The notes under the pieces were generated by a model. It saw only the letters and a program-made list of their open reading frames with translations. It made no database searches and had not been told where the DNA came from. From Tetragonia tetragonoides (Eukaryota; Streptophyta; Magnoliopsida; Caryophyllales; Aizoaceae), in the NCBI GenBank assembly GCA_038025085.1, contig CM076148.1:36539691-36603690 (forward strand): 64,000 nt of DNA, in the 5' to 3' direction. Below are positions 34,324 to 44,229 of the stretch, in pieces. Within the stretch, counting starts at the first letter, position 1; each line of letters begins with the position of its first letter. Made by a program: the position numbers and the translations under genes.

Positions 34324-37081
34324 ATGGCTCCAAAATTGGCGAAGAAGAGGAGTAAAAGGACCGAGGTTTGGGAGGAGGTTGAAGAAGTTAATATCTTCAC
34401 CAAGGCTTTCCCCTCCCATGTCAAGCCTTCCAAGAGGAAGCCTAATGTGGCTTTTCCTCAAGATAGGTACACCCGATCGGATAGGATGCCCGACATCATT
34501 TGGGATCGGTCGGAGTTGCTCTTTCGACCGGGGACTCACTTGAGCTCCCGTGCTTCCAAGTTTGTGGTAAGCCTTAAACCTTGAATTCATAGTTTTATGC
34601 ATTGAACTTTAGTTTATATGCTTTGCCTTCAGTAGAATTGTGTAGAAATTGTATGCAATTGTCAAGTTTGTAGCGCATGTGATCTTGCGTGGCTTGAACA
34701 AACTTAGAAACATGCTTAGGACTTGAACATTTGGTTGAAATGGGAACCTAAGAGGTTGCGAATTTGATCATAGGAACCCGATGGGAATTTGAAGCCCCAT
34801 GGTAATTATGGTTCTTTGGTGAGGCTTTTTAAGACTTTGCCCAAAGAGGTGCAAAGTGCGGTTTTGGGTGCGGGGTTCGGACCCCTTTTGAAAGCGGCGG
34901 ACTCGGTTGAGCGAGTCAAAAGGTGCATTGTCCGCTTGTCTTTGGAGCGTTTTTGGGATACAACCAACACGTTCCATTTCCCTAATGGGGAGATGATGAT
35001 CACTCCATCGGAGTTTGCTATGTTGACTGGGGTGCCTTGCGTGGGTACGCCCATTGTGTATGACGTTTCCATCTGGAAACGTAAGACTGAGATGGTGGAG
35101 TTGTTTGGCCAGTGGGGGAATACCTGGGGTCACCATTATCGTCTCTATAGCAAGCTCTATGCCACTTTGACTGATGCGAGGTACAAGAGGTCTACCTCAG
35201 TGGAGCAGAAGGCGAGGAAGTTTATCGCCTATCTCCTTGCCACCACCATCTTTGGTGACAAGGGAGAGCTTATCCATGCTATTTACCTCCCTAGCTTGTT
35301 GGATTGGGAGAGGGTGAGAGAGTACAACTGGGGGTTGCCGGGCTACGCCAACCTCTTGAGGTGCATGCGGTTTGCTTGCCGCGTGAATGACGAGGGATAC
35401 AAGCAGTCGACTCTTCCTCCCGTGAGCTTGTGCGGTTTTTGGAAGGCGTTGCAGGTGCGTTTTGCTTTTTGTATCCATTTGGTGATTTGCATGATTTAAG
35501 TGTATGGTGCTTAGCTTCATGTTTCGATGTAGCCTTGGTTTTTTGAGCATTTCCCGGACATGGCGCCTACGGGCTGGGAGTTGGATTTTCCGGTTTGCAG
35601 GGCGTGGCGTCATAGGGGTCCTGCGCCCTTTTCGACTCTCCAGCAGTATAGGGAGGCTCTCTTGCGCCTAGATTGGCACAAGGTAATGCAATTTTGCTTT
35701 TTGTTACATGGTTTGTATTTCTTGGTGTGGAAATATCTTATATTGCATTGCTTGTGTAGATTGACTACTTCCCTTGGGCGAAGTACCATGGGTTGGCTCC
35801 GGATGCTGTCCTTTCGTCCAGGGCGATAGACCGCCAGAGGATCCTGATTGCGGGTCCGTTCTCTTTCGAGAGGTATTTGGGAGAGCAGATCTTCCGTCAG
35901 GTTTATCCTGACGTGGCAGGCCTGAGGATTCCCTTGGATCCTCCCTCGACCATGTTCTTGGTGAGGTGCTTATCTCGCGAGCAGGTTGCGGAGGCCATGG
36001 TGGGCGCGGATGTTATGCGGTATTTGAGGGAGCCTGCGGAGGACCTTGCGGGGCACTACGAGCAGTTCCGTCGTGATCGCCTCATGCCTTCATTTGTGGG
36101 TTTGAAGAAAAGAATTTTTTATTCGTTCTTCTATGCCTTTCTTGCTTTGTTGGTTACTAACCTTCTTTGCTTTGCAGGAGCCTCGGGTTGATGATGTTGA
36201 TGTGTATATCCCGAATATGCGGATCCGAGGTCGGGATTATGGCGGGAAGGAGTGCTGGGGAGAGGTCCCGATGACGGAGGACCTTGATGAGGACATCCAG
36301 GGCCTTCCTCTTCCAGCTGGGCATCCAGGGGTAAATTCGTAATTTTACCTGTTGCATGTGATTTTTACTGCTTTTATACTTGTATTGACTTTTCTTTGCG
36401 TAGCTTGACCGTGAGCAGACCGGGAAGGTCTTCAAGATGATGCATGCTATGAAGTCCTGGATTTCTCGAGCTCTCTTTGCTCCAAAGCTAATTTGGATAA
36501 GGTAAACTTGATTTGCATCTTCAAAGTTGTATGCTTTGAGAAATGTATTTTATATGTTTGGTGGGTTGCAGGTTGACTACCGTCGACCCCTTCCTCGTCG
36601 GTCACGACAGGTAGTATTGTCGGACGATGAGGTTGTGAGCTCGCCTGAGCGTAGTCCTTCCCGTGAGAGGAGTCCTCGGAGGGAGAGTCCTCGGAGAGAG
36701 AGGGAGCCTGTGCATCGGATTGACCATCCTGGTGGGAGTAGGATGACTCAGTTCGTGGAGCCTACTCCTATGCCTATGCCGATATATCCTTCTTATCCCG
36801 GATATGTGGGGTATGCTCCTTATGATGGCCTTTAATACCAGCCCCCTGTCCCTGCTCCTATGATGCCTACCATGCCTCCTCGTTCTTCGTGGGGGTATGA
36901 TTCGAGTTATGCTGGAGAGGGGTGCTCGTATCGGGAGCCTGCCCGTCATTCTTCCTTTGACCCTGGCCAGCTGGCGGCGTCGATCTTTGGCGATGAGCCT
37001 CGGAGGTCAGAGGATCATTTTGGGGTGCTCCGTTCAGATGTTGATGCGGGTGAAGATTTCTATGACAATGTATTTGTATGA
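34324..37081 (+). CDS. Antisense gene 1: plant mobile domain (PMD) protein, multi-exon
   Basis: Exons consistent with GT-AG and phase 0: 34324-34566, 34774-35454, 35533-35682, 35760-36095, 36178-36330, then about 36404-36501 and 36572-37081. The last junction is out of phase as I read it. Exon 1 encodes a basic N-terminus (MAPKLAKKRSKRTEVWEE). Exons 2-3 hold the PMD: LSLERFWDTTNTFHFPNGEM, ITPSEFAMLTGVP, KFIAYLLATTIFGDKGE, WGLPGYANLLRCMRFACR and PWFFEHFPD. The C-terminus is Arg/Ser-rich (SPERSPSRERSPRRE), then Pro/Tyr-rich. A TAA at 36833 interrupts a frame that otherwise continues to 37081. PMD proteins of the MAIN/MAIL type act in the nucleus in silencing and genome stability; the role here is unknown. 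Confidence 0.7.
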
Positions 37082-37560
37082 GATACATTCTTGAACATTT
37101 GTGTTGAACAAAATGTTCGGACTTTGCTTTGTAATATATTGCTGGTTTTTATTGGCCCCTGCATATAATTAGGCTAATGCAAATGTACAGGTAGTCAAGC
37201 AAAAAGCGCAAGTAATAGCCATGTAACAAAAATGGTACAGCCAAAAAGTTAAAATTGGGTGTACCCTATCCCCCCTAACAAAAATGAAAAAAAGAAAGGG
37301 GTGGCAAAAGTGAAATAAAATTAATAAGTGTAAAAGGGATTAACAAAATAAAAGATGATAATCATCCAAAAAATAAAAAAATAAATAAAGAAATTGTGGA
37401 GTTCCCATAAATAATTAAGGAAATAATAGGAAATAGCAATAATAGAAAAAATAGGAAACTGAGCCAAATCGGAGTCTAAAACGGTTAAGGAAAGTGTCCA
37501 AAACCGGGTAGAAAAGTGTTGTTTCGAAAAAAGAGGCTCAACGGCCAAAGGGGGGCGTTC
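37082..37560. other. Spacer between the two antisense genes
   Basis: AT-rich 3' flank of antisense gene 1. A short minus-strand hydrophobic frame (37321-37548) shows no domain or promoter and is probably chance. Confidence 0.6.
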
Positions 37561-37561
37561 A

Positions 37562-37804
37562 GTGCCTGACGCGAAGGAGCGGGGGTCAAAACTGGGACCA
37601 CCAGACTCAGCGGCTGAGCCGCGGAGGCTGGGCGGCTGGCCGTTGAGTTTCAGCGGCAGGCCGCCGAAGCTCAGCGGCTGGGCCGCGGGGCCTGGGCTGC
37701 CATATCGTGGCCGCCGAACCTTCGGCGGCTGCCCTATGGGCCGCTGACGCTTATTCTCCGACAGGTTGCCTTATTTTCGTCTTTTTCGTGCAAGCCCTAT
37801 ATAA
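37562..37804 (+). promoter_or_regulatory. GC-rich inverted-repeat module and TATA box of antisense gene 2
   Basis: The GC-rich stretch to about 37745 repeats CAGCGGCTG/GGGCCGC motifs. It contains a near-cruciform GCCGCCGAA, CC, TTCGGCGGC (37710-37729). TATATAA follows at 37798-37804, 101 bp before the start codon. The position is ideal for a core promoter on the strand opposite to the retrotransposon genes. Confidence 0.6.
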
Positions 37805-37904
37805 GCCTTGGGTTAGTCCAGTTTTGGGACATCACCTTTTATAACTCCATAGCAATAGAGAGCTTTTTAGAGAGAGAAGCCTCCAATTAATCTAGAATTC
37901 AGCA

Positions 37905-39449
37905 ATGACAAGTTTTGAAGTTAAGTTCGATAAGTGGTTGCAATCTATGACCCCTGAGGAGAGGATGAGACTTGTGCCCTTTCACTTGAATGCTTTCTTC
38001 CATCTGAAGCAAGTTCAAGTTGTCTGGAACCTTCTTGAGGCTGCGGTTGATTTTTGGGATGACAAGCTTCATGTTTTTAGGTTTGGGTATAACGAACTGT
38101 GTCCTCTTCCTGAAGAATTCGCTGCCATAATCGGGTTCCCTCATGATCAAGCTCCTGCAACTCCATGGCTCGGGGCCAACCTTGAAGGTTATTATAAAAG
38201 GTATCTTGGTTTATCTGCAACACAAGCCTCTTCTGTGGCTAGAACCGGTGAGCTAGACCTTAATGGTGTGATTGACATCTTTTTCCCCAAGGTAAGGGGT
38301 GATCATAATGAGACATATTATAGGCGTACTTTTATCTTATGTCTCTTACATAGGTACCTCTTTGTTGGTGGAGGTAATAATGGTAAAGTTTGTATGCTTA
38401 GAATTGTTGAACAAATTTAAAACGATTTTACCCCTATGTCTCTTGTTCTTGGTGAAACCCTAATGTGCTTGGAGTGCAAGAAGCAAGAACCAACTCATGG
38501 TGGATGGACGGGAAGCCCTCTTCTCCTTCAAGTGAGTGCTTGAATAATTGCTTTGGATATAAAGTTTGAATCTTTAATGGATGCCTAACTTTAATTTTTG
38601 TTTTGTTTGTTTGTTTTGTAGATATGGCTTTTGGAGCATATGTGCTTCATTGAGAGGCCGGCTAATGCGCTCAAGTACCAACCAAAGCAGTTTCCTGCCC
38701 GCCGAAGGCTTTATTATGAATCAACCATTGATGAATGGCGTGGATACCTTAAAGCTTGCCCTTTGCTAAGATGGACTGTCAAGTCGTGGGGCTTAAAATC
38801 CGCAATCGGATGCAGCAAGGAGACGGGATATTATCAAATCATTGGTCTTCAAAATTTGACTTACATATTTCCTAGCCGTATCATGCGGCAATATGGGAAA
38901 CGCCAGATCATCCCTCAGAAGGATAGTGTTGCGCCTGCAACCCGGGTTTTGACTATTAGTATGGTGAGGTCATGGGAGTGTGCATGGGATCGTCGCCCTA
39001 AGTGGACTATTCCTCATATCAAGGCCCCAATGGCGATATCTTCAGCTTACGAAGCTTGGATGGACTGTAAGACTGCGGAAGGTCGTCGTGCATGCAGAAA
39101 ATCCGAACAAGATGATCTTAAGGCCCAATCGGTCAAGGCTAGCTTAAGGCTTTCTAACCCCAATGATCCTAAAGGGAAGGGTAAACAAAAGGGAGTCAAG
39201 CATGTGAAAAGTGTTCTTAACCCAAAGGCCAAGAAAGCTTTAGCCAAGATTACTACTAAGCCAGAGGAGGAGCCCCAAATTCGGGCCAATGATCACGAAG
39301 CCTCTACAAGTGATCCTCTAATGGAGGTTGAAAAAGAAGAAGAGCCCGTGGTCCGAGAGAGATGGGCTCCCAAGGAACGCGAAGTGGAAGGCCCAAAGGT
39401 TGATGAACCCATGGAGGATGTTGTCCCTACTACCGAAGCTACGGAGTAG
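37905..39449 (+). CDS. Antisense gene 2: second PMD-like protein (DUF7745-like), two exons
   Basis: Exon 1 is 37905-38531 and exon 2 is 38622-39449, phase 0 and GT-AG, for about 484 residues. Exon 1 has LEAAVDFWDDKLHVFRFGYNE, then LCPLPEEFAAIIGFP, which resembles the opening of PMD-related DUF7745 proteins. Exon 2 has IWLLEHMCFIERP and WTVKSWGLKSAIGC, then a Lys-rich tail (GKGKQKGVKHVKS) that may be a nuclear signal, and an acidic end. One in-frame TAA at 38418 breaks exon 1, where family-like sequence continues (NDFTPMSLVLGETL). The family assignment is from memory of sequence style. This copy is probably inactive unless the stop is read through. Confidence 0.6.
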
Positions 39450-39881
39450 TCTGTTAGGAAATACTCTTTTGGAGCATGTCTAGCTTAGGCTTGCCTTTTT
39501 TATGCTTTAAATTCAATAAGGGTGATGTGCCCCTCTTTTTTTATTTAGTTAATTTATTTTTACTGCTTAGGAATTGCCAAGTCTTGTAATGGACTTTATT
39601 ATTATTTATTTATGGAGACATGCTCATTTTAATATTGCAACCTTGTGTTTATTATGTGCACAAATTTTAACAACTTTCAAATGCAAATTTGATGAAGGGG
39701 CCGGGCCCAATTGCAATTGGGTTGTCCTACGTATCCTTTTAGGGAATCAGGCCACTGGTAGTTCTTATCCGTTTTTTTTTAACATTCAATCCCGTTTTCT
39801 TCTTTTTTTTTTTCTTTTTTTTTTTACGGGATTAGTTAGCCTCGTGTGGGCCTCTCAAAAGTGTTATATTGGGTGTCTTGC
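39450..39881. other. Convergent intergenic region of the inner element
   Basis: The antisense gene 2 stop (39449, plus) and the integrase end (39882, minus) face each other across about 430 bp of AT-rich DNA with T tracts (39770-39830). Overlapping 3' ends and antisense transcripts are plausible. No gene is seen here. Confidence 0.6.
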
Positions 39882-41743
39882 CTAAGCATAGAACCTTTTT
39901 AATTGATCCATGTTTATCCATTGACTAAATTCGATCCCGTCTAAATCGGCCAATATTGCAGCGCCACCTGTTAAGATCTTTGTGATGATAAACGGGCCTG
40001 ACCAGTTGGGTCGAAATTTGCCTCTTGGGTCAGTGACATTGGCCCTTACTTCTTTAAGTACTAAGTCTCCAACCTTAAGGTCCCCCATTTTGAGCCTTTG
40101 GTTAAAGTGTCTAGTTAGTCTGTTCTGATAGACTCTTACATTTTACAAAGCTTGCAACCTTTTCTCATCCAGTAGGACTAATTGGTCATAGCGGGCTTGG
40201 ACCCAATCTACTTCTGGGATTTGACTTTCTAAAACGATCCTTAGAGATGGGATCTCTAGTTTGATTGGTAATACGGCTTCCATTCCGTAAAACCAGGGAG
40301 TATGGTGTTACTCCGTTGATAGAGCTGTCAAATAGGTCAGGTCGTGTCGTGTTCGTGTTCGTGTCAAGGATAAACTGGTCGAGAATATCTTGACCCAAAC
40401 CTAACCCATTTATTAATCGTGTCGGAAATCCTTGACCTGCACCTGACCTGTTTAATAATCGTGTTACCTGCTAATGACCTGTTAACCCGTTTATGTTTAT
40501 TTATTTTATTTTTTGAGGGAAATATGAGAAAAACATAAAAAATTATCTAAAGTTTTGAAGTTTTAACCATATATAATGTATATTCAATAGCTTAAAATTA
40601 TTAAAATGCTCAAGATAGTTGAGATTCTATCACATTATTTACTTGTTACAAATTATTTGAACTTAAATTTGACTATTTAAATTAAATGGGTCGTAAGCAG
40701 GTTGCTTTCGTGTCAGAAATCCCAACCTTAACCTAACCCATTTAATTAAACGTGTTACTCGTGTCGACCCATTTAATTAAACGGGTCGAAACCTCTCAAC
40801 ACTAACCCACCACGTTCGTGTCCGGTTCGTGTCGTGTTGTCGTGTCGTGTCAGCTTTTGACAACTCTACCCGTTGATGCGCGAACTGATGTCCTATAACC
40901 CCAAAGTGCGAGTGGCAGCTTGTCAGGCCAGTCATGATAATTTTCGGACATTCTTTCAATGATTTTCTTGATGTTCTTGTTGGCTGCCTCTACTGCACCG
41001 TTTGTTTGCGGTCTGTAGGGAGATGACTTTCGATACTGGATCTTAAACTGGGCTAAAAGCTCGATTACTTCTTTCATGAAGTGTGACCCATTATCACTGA
41101 TGATTTCTTGGGGAACTCCGTATCTAGCTATTATGTTATTCTTAATGAACTTTACCACGTGCTTTGCTTTGAGCTTTGCGTATGATTGCGCCTCGACCCA
41201 TTTGGTAAAGTAGTCGATTGCGACTAGGATATATTCGTGGCCCCCTTTTCCTGTTGGGGTTATTTTACCGATGATATCGATCCCCCAAGCTGAGAAAGGC
41301 CAAGGTGAGGTGAAGGTATATAATGGGCTTGGTGGTAGGTGTTGTAGATTTGCATGGGTCTGGCATTGTATGCATCTTTTGACGAACTCACAACAATCCT
41401 TCTCCATCGTTGTCCAATAATACCCGAGCCTTATTATTTTCCTAGATAGCATCATACCGTTCATGTGCGGTCCACATACTCCTGCATGTACTTCTCTTAA
41501 GACCTTATGGGCCGTTTCGGTACCTAGGCAGCGGAGGTTGACTCTGTTTGGGCTTTTCTTGTATATTTCACCTTGTACTTCCAAGAATTGGGCCGCGAGC
41601 CTTCTGAGTGCTTTCTGGGCTCTAGGGCTAGAATCAGGAGGGTAGAGCTGATAAACAAGTAGATTTTTTATATCGGTGTATCACTCATCTTCTTCATCGT
41701 GGAACACTTCCAGGGTGTCGCAATATGAAGGCTCAAATCTCCT
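39882..41743 (-). pseudogene. Inner element integrase, split by a MITE
   Basis: It inserts element cDNA. From 41584 on the minus strand come the HHCC zinc-binding region (EVHAGVCGPHMNG ... CIQCQTH) and the DDE core: GIDIIG (first D), ISDNGSHF (second D) and VEAANKNIKKI (E). The core is cut at 40868 by a hAT-type MITE and resumes at 40319 (TPYSLV), then shifts frame at a TTTTACGG site. The C-terminal segment 40088-39882 (GDLVLKEV ... WSGPFIITKIL) ends at FYA. An in-frame TGA in the EEDE-YTDIK context near 41686 and a stop at 41744-41746 separate it from RNase H. It is inactive. Confidence 0.85.
40320..40868. mobile_element. hAT-type MITE inserted in the integrase
   Basis: The 549-bp element begins TAGAGCTGTCAAA and ends TTTGACAACTCTA. 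The flanks TCCGTTGA (40312-40319) and CCCGTTGA (40869-40876) are an 8-bp duplication with one mismatch. Subterminal regions repeat CGTGTCGTGT and GACCTG/ACCCATTT motifs. Excision in silico restores the integrase TG-VTPYSLV junction. It is younger than the host element and about the same size class as the other hAT-type MITEs here. Confidence 0.85.
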
Positions 41744-43526
41744 TTATACACAGATGGACATCATCCGAATAGTTTCGGGTATGTTAATCATGCTTGCTAA
41801 CTTAGCCAAGGCGTCTGCAAATTGATTATCTTCTCGTGGAAGGTATGTAAAGTGTATTTGATTGAAATACACTATGATCTTATCTAAGTATTCCTGGTAG
41901 AGTGCCAGGGATTCACTTTTAACCTTCCATATTTTGGAAATTTGGTTAATGATGAGCGACGAGTCCCCATAGACTCGGAGTGTCTTAATGCCAAGGCTTA
42001 TGGCGGATTGTAGTCCTATTATGCAAGCTTCATATTCCGCGCCATTATTTGTAACCTCATGGTCCAGTTTGACTGAAATGGGTGTATGTGCACCTTGAGG
42101 GGATACTATCAGTATTCCTACTCCAAAACCCTTTTGGTTGGATGCTCCGTGGAAGTATAGCTTCCAAGTTTCGGTGTCTAAGGTCATAACCCCTTCGTCT
42201 GAGAAGTGGTATTCATCCTTGTGATCTGGTTCGTTTATGGCTTGGTCGGCCAGGTATTCCGAAATAGCATGTCCTTTTATGGCCTTTTGATGTTCAAACT
42301 TGAGGTCGAACTCTGAGAGGAGGACGGTCCACCTTGCTATTCTACCATTTAGTATGGGCTTTTCGAATATGTATTTCAAAGGATTTTCTCTTGATCTGAT
42401 GTGGATCGTGTGTTGGAGCATGTAATGTCGTAGCTTTTTGGTAGTTGCTACCAGTGCTAGACATGTCTTTTCCAGGGATGAGTAGCGGGTTTCATATTCC
42501 AGAACTTTCTTGCTTACATAGTATATGGCTTTCTCTTCCTTATCTGCTTCTTGGGCTAGCATGGCCCCCATTGACGTTTCTGTGACCGTAAGGTAGAGGA
42601 TTAGAGGCATGCCCGGGATGGGCGGTACTAGAACAGGTGGTTCAAATAAATAGGCTTTAATTTTGTCAAAGGCCTTTTGGCATTGCTCATCCCATTCCGT
42701 CTTTACCTCTTTTTTGAGTTTCTTGAATATGGGCTCACAAGTGATAGTTAGCTTGGAGATGAACCTGCTAATGTACTGGATTCTTCCTAGGTAGCCTTTT
42801 ATTTCTTTTTCCGTTTTCGGAGTTGGCATGTCTATTATGGCTTTGATCTTGGATGGATCGATTTCTATCCCTCTGGTGCTTATGACAAATCCTAGAAGTT
42901 TGCCGGATGTAACTCTGAATGCGCACTTCTTGGTATTAAGCCTCATATTGTACTTCTTAAGCCTGTCAAAGAACTTTTGAAGTGAGGGTACATGCCCTTC
43001 TCTGTCTTTGGACTTTATGATCATATCATCTACGTACACTTCAGCCTCTTTATGCATCATATCATGGAGTAAGGTCGTAGCGGTTCTTTGGTATGTGGCT
43101 CCCGCATTCTTAAGCCCGAACGGCATTACCGTATAGCAATAAGTGCCCCACTGTGTGATGAAAGTGGTTTTCTCTTCGTCCTCTTTGGCCATTAGGACTT
43201 GGTTACATCCTGCGTACCCGTCCATGAATGATAGAAGGGCGTGTCCGGCGGTGTTATCTACCAAGACGTCTATGTGAGGTAAGGAAAAGTCATCTTTTGG
43301 ACTTGCTTTGTTCAGGTCCCTAAAATCTACACATATTCGGACCCGTCCGTCCTTTTTTTGGGACTGGGACAATGTTGGCTACCCAATCGGGGTAATTGGC
43401 CACTCTTATGAAGCCTGCCTCTAGTTGTTTTTGGACTTCCTCCTTGATCTTAAGATCCCACTCTGGCTTCATTCTTCTTAGCTTTTGTTTGACTGGTTTG
43501 CAGTCGGGGTTTAGCGGAATGGTATG
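41744..43526 (-). pseudogene. Inner element reverse transcriptase and two RNase H domains
   Basis: It copies RNA to DNA and degrades the RNA strand. From 43372: KKDGRVRICVDFRDLNKASP, FMDGYAG, MPFGLKNAGATYQR and the catalytic YVDD (residues 113-116), then the connection with a first, degenerate RNase H (LYLTVTETSMGAML, IYYVSKKVLEYETRYS). A second RNase H of the Tat-specific type begins near residue 405 and ends DNQFADALAKLAS. Its first catalytic Asp is His (YFHGASN; codon 42149-42151). Upstream, VANIVPVPKK connects only across an A7 run at 43353-43359, consistent with a one-base shift, and a stop at 43527 precedes it. Confidence 0.88.
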
Positions 43527-44229
43527 CTAAGCAATTTTGCGGTCTATGCCTGGCATGTCCTTGTAGGACCAGGCGAAAACATCCGTATAATTCTTTAGGA
43601 GTGTTACGAATTGTTCGCGTTCATTAGATGTTAAAGACAAGCCTATTTGCACGTGGCGAGGCTCATCATTAGTTGCAATGTTTATTGTCTCCATTTCTTC
43701 CACTATTGAAGTCTTTTGCTCATGTTCGATTAGTGCTTTAAAAACTTCTTTCGGCAATTCTGTTATATTTTCTGAATTATTAGCAGTGAGGCAATCCGAG
43801 TAAGCAAAATCGACGTTCATAATATTAATAGAAGCGGAAAATAATGAGGTCATCACTAAGGACCTTAGGAATAGACTGGGGTGGACTACCCGACACTTCT
43901 AGGATAACAGACTCAGAATCAGACTCGGAATCGGAATTGGGCCCCCCTGTAGGACCATTGCGGATGGTGAACTTGTACTTGGCTCCCTTGACCGGAGTCC
44001 AATTTGTCTTGTGCTTCCAGGTGGTGCGGTCGGGCCCGAGTGGGGCGATTAGCTTAGTCGGGTCGAAACCTTCATTGAAAAGCACAGTAAGGGGAAGTTT
44101 GGTAGTGGTCTCGTCGTACTGACGACGCTCTTCGCCAAATAAAAGCCCAAAGTCGTTGGGTGCCATGTCATTAGCCCAATCTTTAGTGGATTGGTCCTCA
44201 TTGGGAGGTATGGGTGTGTCTTCACTCAT
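43527..44229 (-). pseudogene. Inner element ORF between protease and RT
   Basis: The frame from ATG 44229 (MSEDTPIPPNEDQ) overlaps the gag-protease stop as ATGA. It has ERRQYDETTTKLPLTVLFNEGF, then a Ser/Asp/Glu acidic run. A one-base shift near 43850 moves into MTSLFSASINIMNVDFAYS, which continues to LLKNYTDVFAWSYKDMPGID, the conserved run-in to the RT of Ty3 elements. The stop at 43527-43529 lies directly after IDRKIA. In Tat elements this linker joins protease and RT, and in Ogre it is spliced. Confidence 0.75.

Noticed and set aside
38282..38420. A possible intron at GTAAGG (38291) in antisense gene 2 that would skip the in-frame stop
   Set aside because: The sequence after the donor keeps reading as family-like protein up to and beyond the stop, and no good acceptor restores phase, so I treat the TAA as a lesion.
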